Positions 33,118 through 40,972 of a stretch of 64,000 bases of DNA are shown here, piece after piece. How positions within the stretch are numbered: the stretch's first letter is position 1; each line of letters opens with the position of its first letter. The DNA is taken from positions 19,758 through 83,757 of the forward strand of contig CANRFN010000011.1 of the NCBI GenBank assembly GCA_947629915.1, given 5' to 3'. The position numbers were made by a program, and so were the translations under genes. The notes below the pieces were generated by a model. The model was not told where the DNA came from and searched no databases. It saw nothing but the letters and a program-made list of their open reading frames with translations. This stretch comes from an uncultured Oscillospiraceae bacterium (lineage in GTDB: Bacteria; Bacillota; Clostridia; Oscillospirales; Oscillospiraceae).

Positions 33118-33791
33118 CAGAAACTCATCTCCCATGCCATGTCCCAGAACCCCTTCTCAAAGCGGGAGCAGGCGATGAAGATCTCCTCGATGTGCTGCAG
33201 CTGCGCCTCGGTGTAGTCCCGTGTGAGGTCGTCCAGCATCTGCTCCATCTCCCGGTTGGCGCTGGCGTACTCTTCCGAGATGTATCCCTGCACCCAGTCC
33301 CCGTAGAAGGGGTGATCTGCCGCGGCGGGGTTGGCGGCCGCCAGCTTTTTCGCCACCACCTCGTAGCTGGTGCCGCAGGACAGGACGGCGGCCAGGATCT
33401 CCGCCTCTCCCTCTTCGTACGCCACCCGCAGCATGTACGAGGTGTACGCCAGGTTGGTGAGGGAGCGGGGTGTGCGGGCGATCTCCTCCTGGGTCACGGC
33501 AAACCTGCCCATGTAGCCCCGGTGGATGTCCATCTCCGTGCCGGTGAGGATGTTCACGTAGTTGGAGAAGAGGGCGGTGGTGGCCGCACTTCTGGCCTTG
33601 GCGATACCGATGGCATACACCTTGGCGTATTCCTGGAGGTAGAGGTAGTCCTGGAGGATGTAGTGGCGGAACTTCTCCCGGGGAAGGGTCCCGTCCTGGA
33701 TGCCCAGCACAAAGGGGTGCTCATGATAGGAGTCCCACAGCGCCCGGGTGGCCTCCAGCAGCCGGGCGGTGGTACCCTGTCTCTCACCCAT
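33117..33791 (-). CDS. tenA: TenA-family thiaminase II / aminopyrimidine aminohydrolase
   Basis: 224 residues from the ATG at 33791, overlapping the thiD end by 8 bases, with AGAGGAGG upstream. TenA releases hydroxymethyl-pyrimidine from degraded thiamine so that ThiD can phosphorylate it. The all-helical fold is evident (ALWDSYHEHPFVLGIQDGTL; RHYILQDYLYLQEYAKVYA). Cys139 in LSCGTSYEVV is in the place of the catalytic cysteine, and Glu at the C-terminus (SRFEKGFWDMAWEM) is conserved. Confidence 0.93.
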   Translation of the reverse strand: MGERQGTTARLLEATRALWDSYHEHPFVLGIQDGTLPREKFRHYILQDYLYLQEYAKVYAIGIAKARSAATTALFSNYVNILTGTEMDIHRGYMGRFAVTQEEIARTPRSLTNLAYTSYMLRVAYEEGEAEILAAVLSCGTSYEVVAKKLAAANPAAADHPFYGDWVQGYISEEYASANREMEQMLDDLTRDYTEAQLQHIEEIFIACSRFEKGFWDMAWEMSF

Positions 33792-34605
33792 GAACGCAGG
33801 CCTCCTCTTTGTACACGCCGGTGAGGGCAAAGGCGTGGTTCATGGGGCCTCTCCCCTGTCCCAGGTCCAACATGTCCGCCAGGGCGCCGGAGAGGTAGTC
33901 CTTGGCCCGCCGGATGGAATCCTCCAGGGAGAACCCCTTGGCCAGGTTGGCGGCGATGGCGCTGGACAGGGTGCAGCCGGTGCCGTGGGTGTTGGGGTTT
34001 TGAATGCGCCTGCCGTAGAACCAGCGGAACTGGCCGGTGGCGGCGTTGAAGAGCAGGTCGTTGGCATCGTTGATGTTGTGCCCGCCCTTCAGCAGCACAG
34101 AGGTGCCAGTCTTCTCCCCGATCGCCTTGGCAGCCCTCTCCATGTCCGCCTCCGTGGCGATCTTCTCGCCGGAGAGCACCTCCGCCTCCGGGATGTTGGG
34201 GGTGGCCAGATCAGCCAGAGGGATCAGTTTCCCGGCCAGGGCGGATACGGCGGCGTCCTGCATCAATGCAGAGCCGCTGGTGGACACCATCACCGGATCC
34301 ACCACAATGTTCCTGGCCCCGTACTGCTGCAGCTTGTCCACGATCACCTGGATGAGCTCCGGGGAGGAGACCATGCCGATTTTCACCGCGTCCGGGAAGA
34401 TGTCCTGGAAGATCATATCCAGCTGCTGGCCCAGAAATGCCGGCGGCGCCTCGTGGATGCCGGTTACCCCGGTGGTGTTCTGGGCGGTGAGGGCGGTGAT
34501 CGCGCTCATGGCGAACACGCCGTTCATAGTCATGGTCTTCAGGTCTGCCTGAATCCCGGCGCCTCCACTGCAGTCGCTGCCCGCAATGGTCAATGCTGTT
34601 TTCAT
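33784..34605 (-). CDS. thiD: Hydroxymethylpyrimidine (phosphate) kinase
   Basis: 273 residues, normal for ThiD. It phosphorylates HMP and HMP-P to HMP-PP for ThiE. Ribokinase-fold motifs: TIAGSDCSGGAGIQADLKT at the start, VDPVMVSTSG in the middle, and the anion-hole/catalytic motif NTHGTGCTLSSAIAANLAKG. GGAAAGGAG precedes the ATG. An 82-base gap separates it from the HAD gene, the largest gap in the operon. Confidence 0.97.
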   Translation of the reverse strand: MKTALTIAGSDCSGGAGIQADLKTMTMNGVFAMSAITALTAQNTTGVTGIHEAPPAFLGQQLDMIFQDIFPDAVKIGMVSSPELIQVIVDKLQQYGARNIVVDPVMVSTSGSALMQDAAVSALAGKLIPLADLATPNIPEAEVLSGEKIATEADMERAAKAIGEKTGTSVLLKGGHNINDANDLLFNAATGQFRWFYGRRIQNPNTHGTGCTLSSAIAANLAKGFSLEDSIRRAKDYLSGALADMLDLGQGRGPMNHAFALTGVYKEEACVHG

Positions 34606-34687
34606 ATTCTGCTCCTTTCCGCATGTTCAGCACTGTTTTGTCCGCGACAGACAGTGGTGCCCCCAGTCTGCCGCCTGCCGCGGCGCC

Positions 34688-35347
34688 TCAGAGAGACGCC
34701 GCGATGGTCCAAAAGGAATCGGTGTGCCGGAAGTCCGGCAGGTACACCCGGGAGACGGCCTGCAACGCCGCCTGTCCGGGCTCGTGGGACTCCGCCACCC
34801 CCAGCACAGGAAAGCCGTCTCGGGCTGCGGTCTCCGCCGCGTGTACGGCGTCCTCCGCCACCATGGTCTTGTCCCTCTCGGTGCCCAGCAGGTTCAGGGC
34901 GGCCCGGTACACCTCCGGCTGGGTCTTCCCCGCGCCCACCTCCGCGCAGGTGACGATCCCCACGAAATACCCGTCCAGTCCCAACCGCACCAGGGCCGCC
35001 TCCGTAAGGGCCCGGTCTGTGGCGGTGGCCATGGCCATCTGCACCCCGGCATCTCTGAGCTCCCTCAGAAATGCCGGCACACCCTCCCGGGCCGGGGCGG
35101 TTTTGCGGTAGATGTCCTCCACCGCCCGATGGATCCCGTCCACCAGGGCCTCTTTGGACATGGGCACCCCGTACTGGGCAATATAGTACTCCGCCGCCTG
35201 CTCCACGGTGAAGGTGCGGAAGTCCCCGTCAATGCCCGGCCGCGGGGTGTACCCCAAAGAGCGGAGGTAGTCCCCGCCCAATGTGTCCCAGCGGTCCATG
35301 GTATCCAGGAGGGTGCCGTCCAGGTCCCAGATCAGCCCCTGAATCAC
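34688..35347 (-). CDS. HAD-family phosphatase in the thiamine operon
   Basis: 219 residues from a GTG at 35347 that overlaps the thiE stop (GTGA), so it is coupled to thiE. HAD motif I is DLDGTLLDT, motif II lies in MAMATATDR, motif III includes KTQPEVY, and motif IV is VAEDAVHAA; a helical cap follows motif I. The general class is phosphoglycolate-phosphatase/beta-phosphoglucomutase-like. Because the operon has ThiN but no ThiL, a thiamine-monophosphate phosphatase is required between ThiE and ThiN. This gene, translated directly with thiE, is the natural candidate. That substrate is inference. Confidence 0.88.
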   Translation of the reverse strand: MIQGLIWDLDGTLLDTMDRWDTLGGDYLRSLGYTPRPGIDGDFRTFTVEQAAEYYIAQYGVPMSKEALVDGIHRAVEDIYRKTAPAREGVPAFLRELRDAGVQMAMATATDRALTEAALVRLGLDGYFVGIVTCAEVGAGKTQPEVYRAALNLLGTERDKTMVAEDAVHAAETAARDGFPVLGVAESHEPGQAALQAVSRVYLPDFRHTDSFWTIAASL

Positions 35348-35985
35348 GGCTCCAGCATCTCCCGGGTGCGGGCCGCCAGGTTGGCCGCGGCGGTCTGGAC
35401 GTCATTGGCGGCAAAGATGGCGCTGATCACCGCCACGCCCACGATGCCGGTGCCCTTTAACTGCATCACATTGTCCGCGGAGATGCCGCCGATGGCGATC
35501 ACCGGGATGGACACCGCCTCGCAGATGTCCTTCAGGGTCTCAAAGGAGACCTCGCTGGCGTCTGCCTTGGAGCCGGTGGGGAACACGGCGCCCACCCCCA
35601 GGTAGTCCGCGCCCCGGGCCTCGGCACGCCTGGCCTGTTCCACGGTGCCGGCGGACACGCCCAGGATCTTGTCCGGACCCAGAAGTGCCCGCACATCCCC
35701 GGCCTCCATGTCGCTCTGACCCACATGGACCCCGTCCGCCCCCACTTTCAGGGCGATCTCCACGTTGTCGTTCACCACAAAGGGCACCCCCAGCTGCCGG
35801 CAGAGGTCCCGGATCTCCACCGCCTCCTGGAAGAAGCCCTCCTGGTCCAGATTTTTCTCCCGCAGCTGCACAAAGGTGGCGCCGCCGCGGACGGCCTGCT
35901 CCACATCGTGGGCCAGGGTTCTCTCCCCCAGCCAGTGCCGGTCTGTTACCGCATACAGCAGCAGATCTCGCTTATCGCATATCAT
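35344..35985 (-). CDS. thiE: Thiamine-phosphate synthase
   Basis: 213 residues from the ATG at 35985, chosen over the ATG at 35994 because GAAAGGATG lies at proper distance; it overlaps the thiM end by 14 bases. It joins HMP-PP and HET-P into thiamine monophosphate. Motifs: YAVTDRHWLG, VQLREKNLD, VNDNVEIALKVGADGVHVGQSD, then the phosphate-binding IAIGGIS. Confidence 0.96.
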   Translation of the reverse strand: MICDKRDLLLYAVTDRHWLGERTLAHDVEQAVRGGATFVQLREKNLDQEGFFQEAVEIRDLCRQLGVPFVVNDNVEIALKVGADGVHVGQSDMEAGDVRALLGPDKILGVSAGTVEQARRAEARGADYLGVGAVFPTGSKADASEVSFETLKDICEAVSIPVIAIGGISADNVMQLKGTGIVGVAVISAIFAANDVQTAAANLAARTREMLEP

Positions 35986-36793
35986 ACTTTGCATCCTTTC
36001 TCAGTGTCTCGCCGTCCATGTTGTATACGGCATCGATGATCCGGTTCCGATAGCTGGCATTGCCCTCGCCGGGCTGCAGGGCGGCATACCCGATCTCCCC
36101 GGCAAGGCCCATCATGCTCACCGCCGCGGCCACCGCCTCGCAGGCGTTGTCCCGGTTGGCGGAGAGGTATGCCGTAGCGATGCCGCTGAGCATACAACCG
36201 GTGCCGGTGATGCGGCCCATCTCCGGCCGGCCGTTGCGGATCACGTAGCACTGTTTCCCGTCTGAGACCAGGTCTATGGCGCCGGTGATGGCCACGATGC
36301 ACCCCGCATGTGCGGCAAAGTCCTTGGCAAACTGTACCATCTCGCTCAGGTTGTCCTCGGTTACCGCATCTGCGGCATCGGCGTCCACGCCTCTGGTGCT
36401 GCTGCTGTCCACGGCTAGGGCCTTGATCTCCGAGATGTTGCCCCGGATCACATCGGGGTGGCACTGGGCCATCAGCTCCACCGCCGTCTTGGTGCGCAGC
36501 CGGCTGGCGCCGGCGCCCACGGGATCCAGGAGAATGGGGTGTCCCAATGCTCTGGCCTTGCCCCCGGCCAGCTTCATGCCCTGGATGGTCTGGGCGTTCA
36601 GGGTGCCGATGTTGATGTTGAGGCCGCTGCAGATGGCGGTGATGTCCATCACGTCCTCCGGCTCATCGGACATGATGGGGCGACCCCCGCAGGCCAGGAT
36701 GGCGTTGGCCACATCGTTCACCGTGACGTAGTTGGTGATGTTGTGCACCAGGGGGACGGAGGCGCGGACGTGCTCCAGGCAGGTATCGAACAT
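35972..36793 (-). CDS. thiM: Hydroxyethylthiazole kinase
   Basis: 273 residues from the ATG at 36793 (AGAAGGA upstream). It phosphorylates the salvaged thiazole alcohol to HET-P. Recognised by VHNITNYVTVNDVANAILA, the SDEPEDVMDI segment, LLDPVGAGASRLR and the C-terminal TGTGCMLSGIATAYL (anion hole and catalytic Cys region). First gene of the operon, directly controlled by the TPP riboswitch about 120 bases upstream. Confidence 0.97.
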   Translation of the reverse strand: MFDTCLEHVRASVPLVHNITNYVTVNDVANAILACGGRPIMSDEPEDVMDITAICSGLNINIGTLNAQTIQGMKLAGGKARALGHPILLDPVGAGASRLRTKTAVELMAQCHPDVIRGNISEIKALAVDSSSTRGVDADAADAVTEDNLSEMVQFAKDFAAHAGCIVAITGAIDLVSDGKQCYVIRNGRPEMGRITGTGCMLSGIATAYLSANRDNACEAVAAAVSMMGLAGEIGYAALQPGEGNASYRNRIIDAVYNMDGETLRKDAKYDMR

Positions 36794-36847
36794 ACAGATC
36801 CTTCTTTCCGAGAGAGTGAGACAACGGAATTGCCGGATACACACAAA

Positions 36848-36874
36848 GAGAGGCCGCCTTTGGGGCGGCCTCTC
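36848..36874 (-). terminator. Riboswitch-controlled terminator of the thi operon
   Basis: GAGAGGCCGCC / GGCGGCCTCTC hairpin; on the minus strand it ends in CTCTTTGTGTG, between the TPP aptamer and thiM. The arrangement is that of an expression platform acting by premature termination. Confidence 0.8.
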
Positions 36875-36910
36875 GGTTCATCCATGCAGCAAGTGCTGTC
36901 TGAATCCTGT

Positions 36911-36990
36911 TCCTACGTTGGCATTACCCACATCAGGTGAAATACGGTCGAGGGTTGGCCCTCCTCTCAGCCCGGCACACGAGCTCCCGC
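36911..36990 (-). ncRNA. TPP riboswitch (THI element)
   Basis: Read on the minus strand it contains the conserved pieces in order: GGGAGCTCGTG, GGCTGAGAGGAGGGC, GACCGTA, ACCTGAT and GGGTAATGCCAACGTAGGA. TPP binding should favour the terminator downstream and switch off the salvage operon. Confidence 0.96.
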
Positions 36991-37011
36991 CAGTTCAGTT
37001 GTCTGGGGGAA

Positions 37012-37040
37012 AGTATAGCCCTGCGGCATGGAAAATGCAA
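37012..37040 (-). promoter_or_regulatory. Predicted sigma-A promoter of the thi operon
   Basis: On the minus strand TTGCAT (37040-37035) and TATACT (37017-37012), spacer 17 bases, just upstream of the TPP aptamer. Confidence 0.7.
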
Positions 37041-37397
37041 GGGGAAAATGCAGAGGCTCGTCCAGCGATTGCAAGGGTGGCAGGACATACACATCAAGAT
37101 TTTGGAAAAGCCGAAGAAGGTCTCAAAAGTCCTCCTTTAACAGTCACAGCATTCTCTTCTCGGAGATGTATTGCACAATGCACCATACATATCGTTGAGG
37201 GGATAGCAGGATACAATGATCCCCATTGCATCAGTTGGCACGCCAGACAACTGGACATCGTGAGAGTTCCGCCTGTCTGGTGTGCCTTTCCATGCGTGCA
37301 CCCCGCAGAGGCCACACGAAGAAGCCATTCTCTCTCGTTGTGCGTATTGCACAGGAAGAATCCTTTTTAAAAGTGGAAAGTCAGTACTCCTGCATAG

Positions 37398-37425
37398 TTG
37401 AAGTTTTGTCAGAGTTCTATATAAT
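37398..37425 (+). promoter_or_regulatory. Predicted promoter of the small transposase-like gene
   Basis: TTGAAG at 37398 and TATAAT at 37420 with a 16-base spacer; implies a leader of about 155 bases before the start at 37590. Confidence 0.5.
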
Positions 37426-37589
37426 AAACAAAACATCGTACGGTTAATCGAATTCTCCAGACTGTTCCGGTACAAAGTGGATATGACGTGAAAAATGCCA
37501 ACGCACCCGGGTGGCAAGGATCTGGTACTGATTTGCCAATTTTATATAACATTTTAGTCGTTTTATGGCACAAGAAAGGACGGGCTTAT

Positions 37590-37997
37590 ATGGCCATTCT
37601 TTATCAGCGCAACAAGAAAAACGGTGTAACATACGTGTTCGATGCACAAAGTTACTATGTGCCAAGTTTGCATCAAAGCCGGAAGAAAAAGCGGCTGATC
37701 GGAAAGCTCGACCCCATTTCAGGCGAGGTGATTCCCACTGGGCCAAGGGGACGCCCTAGGAAAAAGCCGCTTGCACCCGCTGAGGCACAGGAGGCACAGG
37801 AGGCCCCGGAAGCCCAGAGAGAGCCCGAACGGTCTGCACTTGAAGCGGCAAAGCTGAAATTGGCAGAATGCGCACAGACAATAGATCAATTGAACAAAAC
37901 TGTTTCTGATCTAAGAGCAGAGAACGCAGAGCAGAAGAGAACAATTTCGGACTTATCATCAAAAATTGAAAGAATTCAAAGGATCCTCAACGGATAG
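37590..37997 (+). CDS. Small protein: IS4/IS1634-type N-terminal domain plus coiled coil
   Basis: 135 residues from the ATG at 37590 (AGAAAGGA upstream). Residues 1-60 (MAILYQRNKKNGVTYVFDAQ ... KRLIGKLDPISGEVIPT) match the N-terminal DNA-binding-like part of IS1634-type transposases, followed by an AT-hook-like GPRGRPRKK. A Glu/Ala/Pro-rich linker and a C-terminal coiled coil (TIDQLNKTVSDLRAENAEQK) follow. The catalytic DDE part is absent. It may be a leftover or a repressor-like derivative. AT-rich codon use at the 3' end differs from its neighbours. Compare the full-length relative at 25225. Confidence 0.6.
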   Translation: MAILYQRNKKNGVTYVFDAQSYYVPSLHQSRKKKRLIGKLDPISGEVIPTGPRGRPRKKPLAPAEAQEAQEAPEAQREPERSALEAAKLKLAECAQTIDQLNKTVSDLRAENAEQKRTISDLSSKIERIQRILNG

Positions 37998-38071
37998 ATT
38001 TTGAATTCTAAAATTCGTATTGCGCTGAGATGAATTCTGCTGGCAAGCGATCCAGACCAGGAGAGCTTCTC

Positions 38072-39046
38072 TCAGACGTTGCCCACGATCTCATCGAAAT
38101 GCCTGTACTTCTCCATCTCCCTCTGGATGAAAGCGGCGTTGTCCGGGTCGGTGAGTTTCGGCACGCAGATCTTCACCATGTTCTGGATCTCGTAATAGTG
38201 CTCGTAGATACCGTTCACGGTGCTGCGGGCCCGGTTCTTCTCCGCCTCACTCCAGGTGACGGTAAACTTGCCATCTTTGTACGCCATCTTCCCCCAGATG
38301 CCGCAGATGGGGCACTCCACATCCTCGGTGCCGTTGAAGTTCAACATCCGGCAGTGGCACACCGGGCACACGCCATCGTCCGGATCCCCGGCCCAGGTGT
38401 CCACCTGATCGTAAGGCTTGCCGATGGCGTTGGCCACCGCGGTGCCCAGGGAGGCGCAGCGGCGCATGAGATCCCGGTCCAGGATGGGACTGCCGGTGTT
38501 TCCCTGGTCGTAGGCGTCCACATGGCCCACGCACTTCTGGAGGAAGGAGAAGTCGAAGAGGTGGAGCATGGGCAGGCCCAGGGCCACCCAGTTGCGGGTG
38601 TTGGCGCCGCCCACGGAGATGTACGCGGAGTACCGGTCCTTGCTGTATCGGGAATCCAGCAGCGGCTTGCCCTCGGCGGCCCGCTGCTTGTTGGTCTCCA
38701 CTACCACGGCGCGGTCGTGGGAGGGGCACAGCCGGTCCAGGAAGTTCTTGAACTGGCCCACGATGCCCACGGCGTACACCGGCGCCGCGATGATGACGCC
38801 ATCGCAGTCGTAGTAGGCCTCCTCCAGGATGTGGTAGTCGTCCTGCAGGCAGCAGTGGATCTCCGTGTCCCCCCGGTCCCGGCAGCGGGAGCAGTAGTCG
38901 CAGGCGTGGCAGTGGTCGATGCGCAGGGCCATGGTGTTGATGAACTGCACATCGGCGCCGGCCTCTTTCGCGGCAAACAGCGCCTCCTTCACCATGATGT
39001 CGCAGCGCTCGTTGCGCCGGCCGAACGAGATGCCCAGAATCTTCAC
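38072..39046 (-). CDS. Flavodoxin-family (FMN reductase) protein with zinc-ribbon-like tail
   Basis: 324 residues from a GTG at 39046 (GAGAGGGGAATT upstream). N-terminal FMN-reductase fold: VKILGISFGRRNERCDIMV, the cysteine block HCHACDYCSRCRDRGDTEIHCC, and AAPVYAVGIVGQFKNFLDR. The second half carries a CPVCHCRMLNFNGTEDVECPICG segment with paired cysteines, resembling a rubredoxin-like or zinc-ribbon site. Probably an iron-sulfur flavoprotein electron carrier. It is a monocistronic gene convergent with the small protein at 37590 and divergent from the ATPase. Confidence 0.85.
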   Translation of the reverse strand: MKILGISFGRRNERCDIMVKEALFAAKEAGADVQFINTMALRIDHCHACDYCSRCRDRGDTEIHCCLQDDYHILEEAYYDCDGVIIAAPVYAVGIVGQFKNFLDRLCPSHDRAVVVETNKQRAAEGKPLLDSRYSKDRYSAYISVGGANTRNWVALGLPMLHLFDFSFLQKCVGHVDAYDQGNTGSPILDRDLMRRCASLGTAVANAIGKPYDQVDTWAGDPDDGVCPVCHCRMLNFNGTEDVECPICGIWGKMAYKDGKFTVTWSEAEKNRARSTVNGIYEHYYEIQNMVKICVPKLTDPDNAAFIQREMEKYRHFDEIVGNV

Positions 39047-39206
39047 AGTCAATTCCCCTCTCAGATACGGTTTGGTTTGCACGCCTTGCACTGCGGCGTG
39101 CATCGCTGCCAAAGATTATCACACAAAGCGGGGATTTGGCAACCTATATTTGCATTTCCCTGTCCGCAAGGGGGTCCGCCGGCGATGGAATATTACCCTA
39201 CCCCTC

Positions 39207-39235
39207 TGGACAGGCGGACTTCGATGTGCTATGAT
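39207..39235 (+). promoter_or_regulatory. Predicted sigma-A promoter of the DUF234-type ATPase gene
   Basis: TGGACA at 39207 and TATGAT at 39230, spacer 17 bases. The predicted start (about 39242) falls at the edge of the palindrome at 39245. Confidence 0.55.
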
Positions 39236-39244
39236 ATCAAAAAG

Positions 39245-39260
39245 CTGAATTATAATTCAG
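39245..39260. promoter_or_regulatory. Perfect 16-bp palindrome at the predicted transcription start
   Basis: CTGAATTATAATTCAG, self-complementary, placed just after the -10 box of the ATPase promoter. An operator is likely from position; the protein that binds it is unknown. Confidence 0.5.
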
Positions 39261-39324
39261 TAAATCATACTTTACTATCCTTCTATTCAGTTTTTTGATC
39301 CAGCAAATTCAGGGGGCGATTTCC

Positions 39325-40731
39325 GTGCTACGCGGCCGCACAACAGAACTGGAACAGCTGAACGCTCGCTATGCATCCGGCACCTCTGCGTGTCTCGTGC
39401 TGTATGGCTGCATGCGGGTGGGCAAGACAACCTTGATCCGGACATTTCTCCAGGACAAGCCGGCCATTTTCTTCTCCGCCGTCTCAGGCACTGCTCTGGC
39501 CAATCTCAGGGCCCTCTCCCAGGCGATCTACGCCTTCCAGTCTCCAACCTCCGTGCATACCCCGTTCTACCATCGCCTGGACGATGCCCTCTCCGCGATC
39601 ACCTCTCTGGCCCAATCTCAGCGCCTGATCCTGGTGATAGACAACCTCTCGTACCTGGTAGACGCCGAACCGGACGTTCTCTCCAAGCTGCAGCAGCGCA
39701 TGGACGGACCCTGGGGCGCGGCAAAGCTGTTTCTGTTCCTCTGTAGTTCGTCCCGGCGCTTTGTAGAGCGGGATGTGCTGGACCCCAGCAGTCCGCTGGC
39801 AGGACACGCCGAACCGATGCAACTTCTACCCCTGCCATACCGGGAGGCCGCCCGCTGGTACCCAGACCGGTCTCCCGCGGAGAACGCCCTGCTCTACGGC
39901 GTCACCGGCGGCATCCCCCGCTACCTCACCGAGCTGCAGGGACAGAACAGCATCCGGGATACGCTGCTGGAGCACCTCTTCGATCCCGCCTCGTACCTCT
40001 TTGCCGAGCCGGAGCGGCTGCTGCGGCAGGAGCTCCGGGACCTCGCCGTATACAACGCCGTGCTCACGGCCATGGCAGGCGGCGCGGAACGCCTCCAGGA
40101 GATCGCAGCGCAGACCGGCACAGACACCGCCGCCTGCGTCAAGTACATCGATGTGCTCACCGCCATGGGGATTGCGGAGAAGCTGCACCCGCTCCCCCGG
40201 GAGAGCCGCCGGAAGACCCGCTACGCCATCGAAGACCACTTCTTCCGGTTCTGGTACCGCTTTATCCCGGGCAATTTGCAGCGCATCGCGGCAGGCACAT
40301 TGGAACAGCTCTATCCCAGCGCAGTGGAGCAGCACCTGGAGGCGTTCATGGCCCCCGTCTTTCAGGACCTCTGCAGGCAGTACCTCATGCACGACCCACA
40401 AGATCTCCCCTTCCCCATCCAGGAGATCGGCAGCTGGTGGGGCAGGGACCCCAAGAGCAAACAGGACGTCCGCATCGACATTGTGGCCAGAGGTCCGAAA
40501 TCACAAAACCAGAGGCAGGAATACCTCTTTGCCAGCTGCCGGTATACGGACACCCCGATGGACACAGAGGATCTGTATCAGCTCCGGTCTCACGCCGCCC
40601 TCCTTGCGGACTATAACCACACCTGCCGCTTCTACCTCTTCTCCAAAGCCGGTTTCACCGGTGCGCTCCTGGAACAGCAGCGTCTGGGAGAGGTCCGGCT
40701 GGTCTCTCTGGAAGAAATGTACCAGTTTTAA
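39325..40731 (+). CDS. ATPase of the archaeal-ATPase/DUF234 type
   Basis: 468 residues from a GTG at 39325 (AGGGGG 8 bases upstream). P-loop GCMRVGKT (residues 28-35), Walker B LILVIDNLSYL, then a winged-helix part and the family mark YAIEDHFFRFWYRFI. The C-terminal DUF234-like part includes DVRIDIVARG and a late YLFASCRY, resembling a PD-(D/E)xK-type nuclease core. Cytosolic, role unknown. It is a second accessory ATPase of a class similar to the one at 10173, and has its own promoter and operator-like palindrome. Confidence 0.87.
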   Translation: MLRGRTTELEQLNARYASGTSACLVLYGCMRVGKTTLIRTFLQDKPAIFFSAVSGTALANLRALSQAIYAFQSPTSVHTPFYHRLDDALSAITSLAQSQRLILVIDNLSYLVDAEPDVLSKLQQRMDGPWGAAKLFLFLCSSSRRFVERDVLDPSSPLAGHAEPMQLLPLPYREAARWYPDRSPAENALLYGVTGGIPRYLTELQGQNSIRDTLLEHLFDPASYLFAEPERLLRQELRDLAVYNAVLTAMAGGAERLQEIAAQTGTDTAACVKYIDVLTAMGIAEKLHPLPRESRRKTRYAIEDHFFRFWYRFIPGNLQRIAAGTLEQLYPSAVEQHLEAFMAPVFQDLCRQYLMHDPQDLPFPIQEIGSWWGRDPKSKQDVRIDIVARGPKSQNQRQEYLFASCRYTDTPMDTEDLYQLRSHAALLADYNHTCRFYLFSKAGFTGALLEQQRLGEVRLVSLEEMYQF

Positions 40732-40807
40732 TCCCATCTGTGCCAAAAGCTGCACTTTTTCTTCCTGTTTATTGCACATTTCCCATTATTTGTGCACGTT
40801 CAAGCTC

Positions 40808-40836
40808 TTTACTTTATGCACGCCTCAGTGTATAAT
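40808..40836 (+). promoter_or_regulatory. Strong predicted sigma-A promoter of the hydrogenase-maturation operon
   Basis: TTTACT at 40808 and a consensus TATAAT at 40831 with a 17-base spacer; transcription would begin near 40843, giving a leader of about 130 bases. Confidence 0.75.
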
Positions 40837-40842
40837 ACGCCC

Positions 40843-40955
40843 GTTCCTGACGCCAAAGGCGGCCGCCTGCGGGAAAGGTGCGGTAAGCTCACATGATATC
40901 CCTGCCCTGTTGGGCGGGTGCTGTGCCGTGCCTGTCAGGCACGGCATTTTTGTTT
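40843..40955 (+). ncRNA. Structured leader RNA with intrinsic terminator upstream of TM1266-hydEGF
   Basis: The leader between the promoter and the TM1266-type gene carries stems (GGCGGCCGCC; CCCTGCCC/GGGCGGG) and ends in a perfect terminator (40924-40955) before the ribosome site. This is the layout of a transcription-attenuation riboswitch or protein-dependent attenuator. It does not show the conserved pieces of the TPP, SAM-I, FMN, cobalamin, lysine, glycine or purine classes. Ligand unknown. Confidence 0.55.
40924..40955 (+). terminator. Leader terminator before the hydrogenase-maturation operon
   Basis: Perfect 10-bp stem TGCCGTGCCT / AGGCACGGCA with a GTC loop, then TTTTTGTTTTG. It is 17 bases before the start codon of the first gene, so read-through must be regulated for the operon to be expressed. 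Confidence 0.88.
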
Positions 40956-40972
40956 TGTAGGAGGTAAATCCC

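Larger units (their letters stand above)
36794..37589. other. Regulatory and apparently empty region upstream of the thi operon
   Basis: 796 bases without a protein gene I can support. The part up to 37040 holds the thi terminator, TPP riboswitch and promoter listed separately. From about 37041 to 37390 the sequence is AT-richer than the genes, with only short overlapping frames and no repeats. A plus-strand promoter for the next gene lies at 37398-37425. Confidence 0.6.

Noticed and set aside
37137..37517. 126-residue minus-strand frame in the gap upstream of the thi operon
   Set aside because: Cys/Arg/Ser-rich composition, no ribosome site and no recognisable fold; treated as non-coding.
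39245..39260. Fur or PerR box upstream of the DUF234-type ATPase
   Set aside because: The palindrome has even symmetry without the central single base of Fur/PerR boxes and the core does not match TGATAAT or TTATAAT arms.
40843..40955. Known riboswitch (TPP, SAM, FMN, cobalamin) upstream of TM1266-hydEGF
   Set aside because: The conserved sequence blocks of these classes are not present; kept as an unassigned leader instead.
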